From Arion vulgaris (lineage: Eukaryota; Mollusca; Gastropoda; Stylommatophora; Arionidae), in the NCBI GenBank assembly GCA_020796225.1, contig CM036754.1:22262867-22326866 (forward strand): 64,000 nt of DNA, written 5' to 3'. Shown here piece after piece: positions 12,428-22,164 of this stretch (its first letter is position 1; each line of letters starts with the position of its first letter). Both the position numbers and the translations under genes were made by a program. The notes beneath the pieces were generated by a model. The model was not told the origin of the DNA and made no database searches. It saw only the letters and a list, made by a program, of their open reading frames with translations.

Positions 12428-12793
12428 CATAATATTTACATTTTAGTGTTATATATTCAACTTTCAAAGCTAATCAGTATCAAGTTAAAAGTAATAATTA
12501 CGAAAAAATAATTTCTAAAATAATAAGTACACGTTAATTCTTTTTGGTTTGCTAGGACCGGTTCTTACTGACCCCTAATGACCAGACGCGTATACTAATT
12601 AGGGGTAAACGATTATGAATTTCAAATTTCAGACTGTGTATGATATTTTAGCGTTATATATCAACTTTCAAAGCTAATCAGTATCTTGTTGAAAGTAATA
12701 ATTATGAACAATTAATGTCTAAAATAATAAGCACAGGTTACTCAATATTTTTGGTGGGGCCTGGCTCCACTGGCCCTTAATGACGAGCCGTAC
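12428..12793 (+). repeat. Direct duplication of a 150-bp segment with hAT-N1-like ends
   Basis: Two copies (about 12428-12585 and 12635-12793) share TTTTAGYGTTATATAT, CAACTTTCAAAGCTAATCAG, AAAGTAATAATTA and CTAAAATAATAAG. Copy 2 ends in GGTGGGGCCTGGC, CACTGGCCCTTAATGACG, AGCCG, which is the 3' end of the hAT-N1 family seen at 16229-16392. Copy 1 ends in a more decayed version. No CAGTGGCGG start is visible, so these may be 5'-altered relatives of hAT-N1 or a host duplication that captured one end. Confidence 0.6.
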
Positions 12794-12929
12794 CTGAGAT
12801 CATCCAAATATTAAACACAACATAACTTAAACCAAATAAGCAAGCAATACATTTTTTTTAATCGACGAAGGAAATAACATTTCTTTATAATGTGTTAAAC
12901 AATAAGAAAAACTGCACATTGATGTTCAC

Positions 12930-13235
12930 ATATACCTTCATCGTCCCATATCTTGTCTTGAATAGAACTTTGCATGTAACAGTCTTTCGGAATTTATCTT
13001 TCTTTTTTAACCAATATTCCGCCTCTGCGGCTGTTATGTTCAAATCATCATTTACATCTTGAATCCATCTTCTCAGTGGTTTTCATCTTTTCTCTTTGCT
13101 TGGATGCCTCCTTCCATAACAATCTTCTACAGCCCGTCGTATCTTTTTAAATGGTCAACGTACTTCATTTTTTCATTCTGTTTTGTAGCATCTGCATTTC
13201 TCTTTAATTTTGAGTTCTTTTTGCAGAAAAAAGGC
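12930..13235 (-). pseudogene. LINE-a 3' tail, broken
   Basis: The minus-strand translation in mixed frames gives KYVDHLKRYDGL, EGGIQAKRK, DGFKM or RRWIQDVND-type residues and DKFRKTVT. This corresponds to the C-terminal end of a non-LTR reverse transcriptase ORF, in which a [YF]FGHIKR block is followed by a basic GGIPAKRRRGRPRRRW block. Several frameshifts and stops are present. Other copies are at 16065, 42690 and 62085. Only the 3' end is present, as expected from abortive target-primed reverse transcription. Confidence 0.65.
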
Positions 13236-13304
13236 AGAAATTCATCTGCAGTCGATTCTATCTCAATGTGGCATTGCATGCAATGAGAGTGCCGTTTTCT
13301 TTGC

Positions 13305-13680
13305 AACGAAAGTCAGTGCCAAAGAACAAATCTGCTAACCACTGTCTTTTCAAGAGATCAAAACTGTCATATAGAGAAAATATGCAGTAGACTGGAATAT
13401 AAACCTTGAATGTGATTATGGAAAAGACTTCCTCAAAGACCTCAGCATAACATACCAGGTTACTATATTCCTCCTAGGTACTGGACAAAGCAGATTCAGC
13501 AGATGCTTACATACACTAGGAATAAGTCAAACAGCTCTCTGCAATTGTCACCAGACAAAGCAGATATCCGAACATGTCCTGCACATACTGTCCACTTCTG
13601 GTTGAGTTGAGAAACAACATGTGGTCCCACCCAGTTGTTCTGAAAATAATCTTTAGGGAAACGTGTCAGACCATTAGCTG
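13305..13680 (+). pseudogene. LINE-d 3' part, interrupted by LTR-like repeat
   Basis: The translation contains FLLGTGQSRF, LGISQTALCNC, HQTKQISEHVLH. These residues match the RNase H and C-terminal Cys/His region of Jockey- or R1-like non-LTR elements (RTGHCRLN, C-C, TPEHVL-CP). The second copy at 52495-52925 shows the uninterrupted order and lets the break be placed. The remaining 3' end of this copy resumes after 1.4 kb of inserted sequence, at 15095. Stops and frameshifts make it non-functional. Confidence 0.75.
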
Positions 13681-15094
13681 TGGTCAAAGGCGCAAGGGAA
13701 CAGCGGCGCGCCAGGATTAGTGAACTGGCACTAATCCCCTGCCCTCACCTCCTCGTGGTGACCATGGAAACAGACGGTAATTCCGGTCTTGCTAAAAGGG
13801 CAGGTGCCGTGGGAGAGCTACTTTGGTGCAAGTAGAGATGCAAAGGTAGTCACGCTAGATGGGATCTGCTCGCAACACAGACGAGCGAATGCCCAGAGTG
13901 GCTATTAATGCTCGTCTCTTCCGGCCGATGGTGAAGCTGGAAGGTTAAACGTGGAACCGTGTGGGGCGAAACTTGAAGCCTTCGCATGCTCTCTCTTGAG
14001 CCCTCTCTCTCTTGAGCCCGACGAGTATGCAGGGAGTCGTGTTGAGCGTCACGTGGAATTGCATAGGGCGAAATTCGGGCCCCGAACACAGGGATGGGGG
14101 GCACGAGGATAAGCCATCGAAGAGACGTTGACCCGCACGGGGCGAAATTGGGATCCCGCGCATGCTCTCTCTTGAGCCCTCTCTCTTGAGCCCGACGAGT
14201 ATGCTGGGAGTCGGGTTGAGCTTCACGTGAGCCCACATAGGACGAAACTCGGGCCCCTATCACAAGGATGGGGGCACGATTTTAAGCCTCAGAATCGGAC
14301 AACCCAGGCAAATGTGAGCACGGCGAAAACAGATGGTGACGATAAGGCAGACACCAGGGCAGACCTAGCACGCACACTGGTGATGCCATAGTGGGCCCAC
14401 CGATGGGCAGACGGGCACGACATGTCACGGAAGGCACGGAAGGCAAGGAAAATGTGAGCGCGGCGAAAATTGATGGTGACGATAAGACAGGCACAAGAGC
14501 AGAACGGGCACGCATGCGGACGATGCAAGAGTGGGCCCACCAGTGGACGTGCAAGGAAGGCACGGCAGGCTCGGCAGGCACGGCATGCTCGGCTGGCGCG
14601 GTAGGCACGACAGGCGAGAGGGTGTGTTGACCACCCGAATGTGCAGAACAACTGGAAAGCCCAGTAGAGGTAAGGCCAGTGCGCGTTTCCGCTCGCAGAA
14701 ACTACTGCTGCCGTGTAATTTAATTGGGGACAATTAAAGGCTAGCGGAGCAAGCAGTACACAACAATGGACGGTATGCAAACCAAGCAGTCCATAAAAAG
14801 ACAGGTATAGCTGGGCAGATGGCGCTCATCAGCCCGGGAGGGGAAGTCGTCTACGGGGCGCTGCCCTGAAAGAAAATAACCTTGCTGGGTTTTGGCTGGG
14901 GACACAAAAGGCTAACGGAGAGCGAATCCAGTAAACGCTCGTTGAAATCGAATACACCGCCTGAGCTCCAATAGGTACTGAAGGCTGTGCATATACATCC
15001 GTTCTTGATGTTTGGCTGCTTATATATCACAATAGAATGATAAAAGCGGCCTAAGAACGATCGCGAGAGAGAGAGATAGAGAGAGAGAGAGCAG
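13681..15094 (-). mobile_element. LTR-like repeat copy 2, probable solo LTR
   Basis: A 1414-bp insertion splits LINE-d and is flanked by a 6-bp direct repeat, TAGCTG, at 13675-13680 and 15095-15100. Read on the minus strand it starts CTGCTCTCTCTC, has a TATA-like TATATAAGC about 80 bases in (plus-strand 15020-15030), and ends GCGCCTTTGACCA, so a TG start and CA end are present within one base of the duplication edges. The short target duplication, TATA box and lack of coding sequence fit a solo LTR left by recombination between two LTRs. It contains an internal tandem duplication (about 14285-14450 against 14440-14610) carrying CATCGGTGGGCCCAC and TCGCCG-GCTCACATTT. It also has a second pair of segments around GGGCTCAAGAGAGAGCATGC. 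It is GC-richer than its surroundings. Superfamily unknown. Confidence 0.7.
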
Positions 15095-15180
15095 TAGCTG
15101 ACTGTCCAGTTTGTTGTCCACAGTGGATTAAGTTCATGACCAGTTATTGCAGAAGAAATAGAAGAAGAGGGAAACGAATT
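15095..15180 (+). pseudogene. LINE-d 3' end resumed after the insertion
   Basis: CTGACTGTCCAGTTTG, GTCCACAGT and ATGACCAG, ending in a GAAGAAGAA-type tail, match the last 70 bases of the intact LINE-d copy near 52860-52925. It is the missing 3' end of the fragment that stops at 13680. Confidence 0.8.
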
Positions 15181-15196
15181 ATGTAAATTTAACCAA

Positions 15197-15640
15197 TCAA
15201 GCGCCGTGCCGGGTGGCGTAGGCGATCATGTCTCTCCACATCTGTCTGTATCTGGTACAATCCATCAACTCCGTCACCGAACTATTGCCGAACAACGATT
15301 TCAAGCCGTCCGGATTGTGGTCCCTTTGTCTCCCTCTATCTCTATTCCCTTGTGTTTTCCTTGTTGTAACCAAATGTTCTAAACTGTCCCTTCTAACTAT
15401 ATGTCCGAAAAACCTTGACTGTCTGCTTCTTATTTGATTGATTAGATTTCGATATGAACATGTCTCCGACCAGATCTATTTATTGGTCTTTCTAGCTGTC
15501 CATGGAGCTTTCACAATTCTTCTGAGAAACCACATTTCTGTGGCTTCCAATGTTCTTACCATTTGTCTGTTCATTGTCCACGACTCACTTCCATATGAAA
15601 GTATTACTATCATATTACGTTACTTATAACCTGTTTCGAG
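15197..15640 (-). pseudogene. LINE-g reverse-transcriptase C-terminus
   Basis: The minus strand gives one long frame with a single stop. It contains LSYGSESWTMNRQ, WFLRRIVKAPW, SRFFGHIVRRDSLEHLV, RDRGRQRD, TELMDCTRYRQMW, RDMIAYATRHGA and then a stop at the TCA at 15197-15199. LxYGSExW and the FFGH(I/V)xRR block are hallmarks of the region after the RT domain in many invertebrate LINEs. This is the best preserved LINE-g copy; others are at 54205, 62475 and 63795. 5' truncated. Confidence 0.85.
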
Positions 15641-16064
15641 ATAGTAAGAAACTAAACTGTATGTTTTCCGCACAGTATCTTATAGAATTTAACAGGACAT
15701 GTCATCATGACACGTGAAATGTCAATAAGGAATATTTTATCTCAACATCTTCTTGGCTGTATTTGTACTGTAAATACATTATTTGTTCAGCACTACTTAA
15801 AACATTGCTAGAATTATATCTCGATTCAAGACAGATTTCGTAATAAATGTTTCACATAAGCGCAACTAATCCACTGCGACTTAGTATTAAGAAAGGTTCA
15901 GGTTTTAGTCTTATGACAACCGATAGTCACTTTTTGTCTGTGTACTGTTGTTGGTCATTTCATTTGTTAAGTTGCTTTATATTTATTTTAAATAATTCAA
16001 ATATTTTCCTAATCCTAATCGACAGATTATAACTGCTAATATACATCAACTGGATCATATTTCG
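15641..16064. other. No feature recognised
   Basis: AT-rich spacer with no recognisable gene or repeat family. Confidence 0.4.
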
Positions 16065-16490
16065 CAAGTGTACTTTGGAAGGACATATATTTTGAACATA
16101 TAAAGAGACACTAAGGGTTAGAAAATACCATTACGGACAGAAGGAGGCATCCCGGCAAATAGGAGAAGAGGAAGACCACAGGAAAGATGTATTCAGGATC
16201 TTACTGGTGATTTGAGCATGACGGCTACCAGTGGTGGCTCGTGATCGTTTTTGTTAGTGGGGCCAGACACAAATTTTCGGGAAAATCATGGCTTTGGGTT
16301 AGGTTATAATTTAATTTATTAAATAATAAATACGTTACACATTTTTTTGGTTGGGCCAGGCCCCACTGTCCCTTAATGACGAGCCGCCACTGACGGCTAC
16401 AAAGGTGGCATATGACGCAGACAAATTCCGAAAGACATTTAGGGTGACAAAGTTCTGCTTAAGATACGCTAAGTGTATTTGATGATGAGT
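16065..16490 (+). pseudogene. LINE-a 3' tail carrying a nested hAT-N1 element
   Basis: EGHIF-TYKETL, EGGIPANRRRGRPQERC and IQDLTGDLSMTATS are followed, after a 164-bp insertion plus duplication, by KVAYDADKFRKTFRVTKFC. Removing the inserted element restores the LINE-a order (DLSMTA, VAYDxDKFRKT) seen at 62085-62440. It is a dead fragment with frameshifts. Together with its insertion it gives relative ages: the LINE tail is older than the hAT copy. Confidence 0.8.
16229..16392 (+). mobile_element. hAT-N1 MITE, copy 1, perfect 8-bp target duplication
   Basis: A 164-bp element begins CAGTGGTGGCTCGTGATC and ends GACGAGCCGCCACTG. Terminal inverted repeats are of the form CAGTGGYGGCTCGT. It is flanked by ACGGCTAC at 16221-16228 and 16393-16400, an exact 8-bp duplication as made by hAT-superfamily transposases. 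Internal blocks GGGGCCAGACA, TTTCGGGAAAAT, TATTAAATAATAAATACGTTAC and GGCCCCACTG recur in the other copies. There is no coding capacity, so it was moved by an autonomous relative. Confidence 0.92.
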
Positions 16491-17019
16491 TTAGAAGATT
16501 CTATGTCTTGCTTTCATTAATTAAATAAGTATTCAAGTAAGACAGGAGAAAAAATGTTTGAAAGCTACAAGTATCTTTCGATCGATATTAACATTATCCT
16601 TTAGCTTCTTCCCCTCATCCTACTTTTCACAATTACATTGAAACATATCTCTTAGTTAGACTTCGTTAGACGTGTCATTCGACATTCCATTTCCATAGCT
16701 TCACAAATATTGGCACATAGGCAAACAGTCTACTCAAATATACTACATAATATATGTATTTTTCTAACAAACTTGAATAAAGATATTTCACTTCTTATTT
16801 TATAAGCATGCCAAGGAATTCAGCTTAAGATTTGTTATGTCAATTCTTTATTTCCATAACTTATTCTATTCCGTTATTGACTTTCATTTATACTTTGATG
16901 TTAGCCATTCTGTTCTTTGACATTTCTCATGTTTCTTAGAACGATGTCTTTTATCAGTCCATTCGATCCACCTTTAGAAAACATACATATTCATTTGATA
17001 TCCCCGCTACATTTTCAAA
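16491..17019. other. No feature recognised
   Basis: AT-rich sequence without supported genes or repeats. Confidence 0.4.
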
Positions 17020-17368
17020 CAAATGCTACAGAAGAGTACTTAGAGTATCGTGGACAGAGAAAAGAACAAATGCTTCTGTTCTGCAACAGCTTGATATTAA
17101 AGAGAGTTGGCTATTAAAGAGCATAACATCAAAGAAAATTAAATATTTCGGACACATCAAACGGCATGAGTGCCTAGAGAAAATAATTTTGGCGGGAATG
17201 GTGCCTGGAAGAAGAATGAGAGGAAAACCAAGAAGACGATGGGTGCAAGATGTCATTGACGATATGAGAATGACTACTGCTGACGCCGGCCAACTTGCAC
17301 AAAACAGAGAGTTTATCAGGAATGCTGTCATGGGTGCCAAGTTCCGGAAGGGACAAGCTACTTGATGA
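17020..17368 (+). pseudogene. LINE-b 3' tail with near-intact C-terminal frame
   Basis: After an early region with frame breaks, the frame reads KYFGHIKRHECLEKIIL, AGMVPGRRMRGKPRRRW, VQDVIDDMRMTTADAG, QLAQNREFIRNAVMGAKF, RKGQAT and stops at TGATGATGATG. This is the end of a non-LTR retrotransposon polyprotein. The 3' end carries the (GATGAT)n-like tail followed by TATATATA. It is the reference copy showing that the 10465-11184 array is amplified LINE sequence. A minus-strand copy is at 62850. Confidence 0.85.
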
Positions 17369-17527
17369 TGATGGTTATATATATATAATAATAATAATTG
17401 TCATAGGAAGCTTGACGGTTTGTTTGTGATCTATTTGCTTTTATAAGCCAACTTCATATCAATATGCTTTCTTTTTAATTTAGTTGATGTCAGAGAAGTG
17501 ATTTAACATGTTTTACTTTTTTCTTGA

Positions 17528-17625
17528 TAATATTGTATACTTCTTCTTCTTCTGCTAACATTCTTCACGGCCAATTTGATCATTCTTATTGTGATGTATA
17601 ATTGGTCCACTGGCAAGAACGGAGT
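17528..17625 (-). repeat. SINE-C 3' tail, broken off at the LTR-like repeat
   Basis: CTTCTTCTTCTTC, then GGCCAATTTGATCATTCTTATTGTGAT and GGCAAGAACG, parallel 34055-34140. Read on the minus strand it is a SINE 3' end with a GAA-repeat tail. Homology stops at AAGAACGG, where the LTR-like copy 3 begins. Confidence 0.65.
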
Positions 17626-18842
17626 GATCTACGTCGGACGATTGTGCGCCCATGGTGACTAGGCCCGCCCGTCCGTTTTCTGCCAGCTTTTGATTTACTA
17701 GGTGAACTTTCCTAGAACGATCCTTTCGGATCTACGCCTTTTCGATCAACTTTGCCGTATATTTGGGCTTTGTGATCTACGCCAAGACAGTGAGTTACGC
17801 TGCTTTACCCGTTCTGACTGAGAAATATTTCTCGGCTTGTCAGCTTGTCCTCGGACGGCGTCTTACTCGTATAAAACACCGTGTAAAGTATCGGCCTTCG
17901 CCAATGTTCAGGACCCGGGCTTCCTGTTTGATCCGTACATTGTCGGCCTTGCTTTACCGTACATTTTTGAGTTTGATCCGGGGAAGGAACATTCTCTGCC
18001 TTTTCTAGACGCGTATCGGTACGTGGCAATTTGCAATTACCTCGAAAGCACTGGCATGGGACCGAGTACAAACAATGTAGAGGGTCGTTTCAGTGGGCAC
18101 TATAAGCGTAACTGAGGATTTTGCGCTCGCCGCCATCACCCGCCCCAGTTATTCCGGGGATGTTAGTTACGACTGCAATCGAACCTGCCCAGTTGCCCCA
18201 AGGCTGGCAGTTCCGTTAGGCATCACCAACCTCAGTTCTTCCGGGATGTTAATTTTAATCGCACAGTACCTTGCACGGTTTTCCCAGGGCGGGTAGTTTC
18301 GTTATGCACTAAACGCAACTTGTTCTTTGCGCTCGGCAAACCTTGCCCAGTACATGTATCTGCACCAGGCTACCAATGCGGGGTCAGCTGCAATCTTCTC
18401 TCGCACCAACACGAGGGTAGACTTTCATTCGTTACGGTCCTGTCTTATTTATTCTTGCCGACGGGCTGGCAATGTTGCCCCCTCCTCAGGGCTTCGAGCT
18501 TCGCCTACGTGGGCATACGTTTGGTCACTGGATGCAACTCTCATCCATGTCTGAGTCGTTTCGTTGCTGTTTCTTTGCGTTCAGGGACTTGGGCAATATC
18601 TTGTTGGACATCGGTCAGGAGAATTGTGCATTTTATTTGTATGTATCTTTATCGTATTTCCGTAATTGCACTGCTACCACTACCAGTAGTTTCTCTCCCG
18701 ATCCCTGCCCTCTTAGCCAGACCAGAACCAGAGTCTGTTTCAGGGTCACCGCGTGGAGGTTAGGGCAGGGTCTTGGTTGCGCGCCCCTCAGCTAACCCTG
18801 GCTCATGTTACCACCATGACCTCATGAGCCTTTTTGACCCCA
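17626..18842 (+). mobile_element. LTR-like repeat copy 3, diverged
   Basis: The last 150 bases match copies 1 and 2: TCTTAGCCAGACC, CAGAGTCTGTTTC, AGGGTCACCGCG, TGGAGGTTAGGGCAGG, GCTAACCCTGGC, and an end at GCCTTTTTGACCCCA. The remainder is also pyrimidine-rich and GC-richer than its flanks but cannot be aligned by eye. The left edge is placed where SINE-C homology ends and is uncertain; no target duplication was found. Frames of up to 147 codons inside have no known domain. Confidence 0.55.
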
Positions 18843-19129
18843 TATTGTATACATTTAGTTTTATTCTTATATTTTCTATTATACTAAATTATATACTATT
18901 ATATAGTTATTTTTAAATTATAATATTACTAACTTACATCTGTTCTATTTTAGAGATGACTCGTTGAGTACTATTACACATGGTCGTCAACAACGACTAA
19001 GAAACGATTGTGTTACGTTTGTCAAGTAGCGAGTATTTGTTGGAAAAGTAACGAATAGGACATATACTTAAAAGTAACTGAAACCGGCATCGCTAATTTA
19101 GTATAAATTATGTTATGTTATGATATGCT
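18843..19129. other. No feature recognised
   Basis: Very AT-rich sequence with TATA-type low complexity; nothing further seen. Confidence 0.4.
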
Positions 19130-19353
19130 ATCGACGTCATGGCACATTGGGCATTCCCGTGCGTGCTCTGTTCTCTGCTGCAGCAGCTAAACCTTAGTCC
19201 ACAAGCTTATCGTACTCATGAGAAGTTTGTTAGTATACCTCTCTCTACTCAAAGACAACACTGTCTGACATGTCCAAACTAAACTCTAAATTCTGGAACT
19301 ATTTCTACAGTCTGAGACTCGCCCATATCACATAAATGAGAGCGTACCGAATA
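19130..19353 (-). pseudogene. LINE-k 3' fragment (Cys/His tail)
   Basis: The minus-strand translation includes TEHARECPMCHDVD, and the upstream DNA (TACGCTCTCATTTATGTGAT, GGGCGAGTCTCAG, TTTGGACATG, AGACAGTGT) is the same as at 63440-63680. The ECPMCHD residues resemble the zinc-knuckle-like end of RNase H-bearing non-LTR elements. It is a short, broken, 5'-truncated copy. Confidence 0.55.
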
Positions 19354-19539
19354 TTAGAATAAACAAGTTTGTACTCACAAGCAGTTTTGTTGCAACCGTC
19401 AGCCACTGCTGTCACAACAAACAGAAACAAAATCTGGAACTGAAAAAAAAAATACTGAAGAAATATAAAGACAACATGCAGATTCTTTTTTTTTACACAT
19501 TTCTTTTTTACATGCTTCTTGTTCTTCTTCTTCTTCTTT

Positions 19540-19745
19540 GCGTTCGTTCTCTACGACCAATTTTAAACACTCTTTGTGATATATTTGATCTTTGCCAAGA
19601 ACGTGTATACGTTGCACATTGGTTTGGTAGGCCCCTCACATTGGTTTCGTAGGCCCCTAAACGCATAGACTTCTACACGTTTTGGACACATGCATCCGAT
19701 TTCAGCCAAATGCTTCTTGTTAAATTATGTATTGTCTTTCCCCAG
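19540..19745 (-). repeat. SINE-B 3' region with internal duplication
   Basis: CTTCTTCTTCTTCTTTGCGTTCG, TACGACCAATTTTAA, ACTCTTTGTGATAT, AAGAACGTGTATACG, TTGGTTTGGTAGGCCCCT and GCATCCGATTTCAGCC agree with the SINE-B copies at 23525 and 29570. CACATTGGTTTSGTAGGCCCCT occurs twice in a row. Orientation is minus, with a GAA-type tail on the left. Confidence 0.8.
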
Positions 19746-19894
19746 GTGGATGATGGAATTAGTTGTCCATCTTCCATGAATTAGATGCCCACCCGTAGGG
19801 GTAGGACACCTATCTAAGCCACAGACACCGATTTATAGTGCCCATTACTAAGCGATAATTAATAATAATAATAATAATTCATCTCGTACCGTTA

Positions 19895-20640
19895 TACGTT
19901 ACATAGGGCCTGCAAGTAATTTCTCCACCGCTCTATCCTGGGCAACTCGCTCAATCTCCTCCATGGAACTGAGACCGATATTTCCTGCCTCTCTCAGCAA
20001 AGTTCGTTTCAGGGTCTCCTTAGGTCGACCTCTCTTTCTTGAACCCTTTGCATTCCACTTCAATGCCTGATTTGATATTCTTTGATCATTTCTCCTCAAG
20101 GTGTGTCCAACATATCTCCATCTTCTCTTTCTTATAACAGGTGTCACTAGTGGTTGACCAGACATGTCTCTGATTTCATCACTTCTGAATTCGTTCCATT
20201 TTATATTCATTATTTTCGCAGACATCTATTTTCAAATGTATTCAAATTGCTTTCTATATCTTTAGTCATTTTCCAACTCTCGCTGGAATATGTTAGGATT
20301 GATACAACATTTGAATTGAAGATTCGTAATTTAGTTTTAATACTATATAACTTGCAGTTCCATATTTTATTTAGACTTTTAAAAGCTGATGTTGCTTTAC
20401 CAATTCGTATCATAATTTCTTTTTAACATTTCCTGTGCAATCAAAATTGCTACCTAAATAGGTGAACTGCTCTGTTATTTTTATCATTTTAGATTCCAGT
20501 GTGATATCTGCGTTACTTGCCATATGTGTCTTCATTATATTTGTTTTTCATAGCTTATCTGCAGTCCAACTTTTGATGCTATAGATGACAAGTTGTCTGT
20601 TTTTCTTTGCATATCTTGGTTGTAAGCGATAATTGATATA
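19895..20640 (-). pseudogene. LINE-e reverse-transcriptase C-terminal fragment
   Basis: The minus-strand frames give IRIGKATSAFKSLNKIW, YSIKTKLRIFNSNVV, ILTYSSESWKMTKD and ENRCLRK. After a frameshift they give IRDMSGQPLVTPVIRKR, RWRYVGHTLRRNDQRI, ALKWNAKGSRKRGRPKETL, EEIERVAQDRAVEKLLAGPM and a stop. This is the C-terminal third of a non-LTR retrotransposon ORF2 with the usual order SESWKMT, RxLR, RWRYVGHxLRR, RGRPKETL. It is the longest LINE-e copy here; 3' tails alone occur at 56030 (minus) and 61455 (plus). Past 20430 the sequence decays into AT-rich DNA. Confidence 0.85.
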
Positions 20641-21374
20641 CTTTAATTCTGATATCGGCATATCGATGATATTGATGAAGATGGTGCTAGTTATATTTAG
20701 TATTATTCTAGTTATGTATTTATTTGTTTGTTTGTTAATGATGGTGGGCTTTTTTATTGCCTAGATTACTTAAAAATGTAAAGATACATTGACAAAAGTG
20801 CAACTTACAATCATAGCGACTTTTTTGCGTCGGTAGCTCCTAGTTGTTTTCGATTCTGTCACGGAGAAAAAGGACATATTGGAAATACATATAGCATTAC
20901 AATTTGTTATTTTAATGCATGACAGATGTGAACTAATTCAATGGTATGTCTGTCAGGTTAAGAAGCGGGAGGGCTATACAAATGATTGATTAACTGCTAG
21001 ATTGATATGACCATCATTATTACACTTGAACAAGCATTCATTCTCCGATCTATTCCCAACACTGACAGAGCTCAGCGGTAGATCACGCACTCCGTACCAT
21101 CTTGGAGAGTAAGCTGTGTATTTTTGGGGATGTGGAAAATTTGAATTAATTTTATTTAATTTGATAGTGCGATTTTCAAGTTTACTCTTATTATTTTTTT
21201 TAGCTGCCATGTATTTTAGCTTACATGCTCAAATTAAAGATGGGATCAACATTTTATCGCCTGTCTACGATATTACTATAAACTTTCTGTAATATAAATT
21301 TTATAACAGCGAACAGTGAAAATAGCTCGATCTCTCCCAGCAGGAAAACGAATTTTGTACTTTTAATAGCACTG
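20641..21374. other. No feature recognised
   Basis: AT-rich sequence with some poly-T runs and no supported gene or repeat family. Confidence 0.4.
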
Positions 21375-21650
21375 TCGCTCGTGTGGTGCCGGGGCCCGAA
21401 ATGAAAGCAAAGAATAGCACCACTGCGACCTACAAGACATGTTGGAGGAGGTGACTGATGTAGGGACCTCGTGAAGCTACCCTAGTAATTAAAAAGCGTT
21501 GCAGAAATCGGATGTGCTGGTCTACCTGTAGGCCCATAACTGGCACAACGTACCATTACTCTTAGGCTCTGATCACATATAAATTACACTGATTCGTTAA
21601 CAGGTTGTCGTTGTGAAGCGTTCGAAGTCGAAGAAGAAGAATAATAGCAC
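21375..21650 (+). repeat. SINE-A copy, 5' truncated
   Basis: AGCAAAGAATAGCACCACTGC, CCTACAAGACATG, GAAGCTACCCTAGTAA, AAATCGGATGTGCTGG, CTACCTGTAGG, CATAACTGGCACAACGTA and GCTCTGATCACATA are the SINE-A body, and the copy ends in GAAGAAGAAGAATAAT. The tRNA-like head is missing. Orientation is plus. Confidence 0.88.
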
Positions 21651-21892
21651 CGTAACCGCAGATAGTTTTTTAATTTAAGTGGCATGTTTTCTTCGTCGCA
21701 ACTTTCCCCACTTAATCCAAAGTTACACGCTCCTATGTGCTTCTGGATCTACAGTGACCATTCACCGGGAAACGATCACGGTATATTTTCTATTTCATAG
21801 CTATAACTCTATGAGCATGACAAATGTGCAGTTCTTCACTGAGAATCAATGTACAAATCAATCTATTAAACGGGACAGTTAGTGTGTAATGC

Positions 21893-22072
21893 TTGCAGTC
21901 AATAGCAGCAAATTACCAATACTGTGCTGGCAGTCAATAGCAGCAAATTATTAGTACTTTGCTGGCAGTCCATAGCAGCAAATTCTCAGCTCTTCGCTGG
22001 CAGTCCATAGCAGCAAATTCTCAGTTCTTCGCTGGCAGTCCTTAGCAGCAAATTCTCAGTTCTTGATTGACA
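21893..22072. repeat. 35-bp tandem repeat, about five units
   Basis: The unit is GGCAGTCCATAGCAGCAAAT followed by TCTCAGTTCTTCGCT. Five units diverge progressively, with the right-hand ones most alike. Confidence 0.9.
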
Positions 22073-22164
22073 ATCAGTGTATATATCAGTCTATTTATAA
22101 TATATAAGTTGTATACAGGAGAATTAGTGTATAAGTATATATGTCCATTAAACGGAATAGTTAG

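Noticed and set aside
14282..14780. Overlapping 108-163 codon frames on both strands, Ala/Gly/Arg-rich
   Set aside because: GC-rich tandem duplication in the LTR-like repeat keeps several frames open; residues change phase between the two repeat modules.
17763..18795. Overlapping frames up to 147 codons between 17.7 and 18.8 kb as host exons
   Set aside because: Located in LTR-like copy 3, no domain, several frames open at once, no splice pattern.
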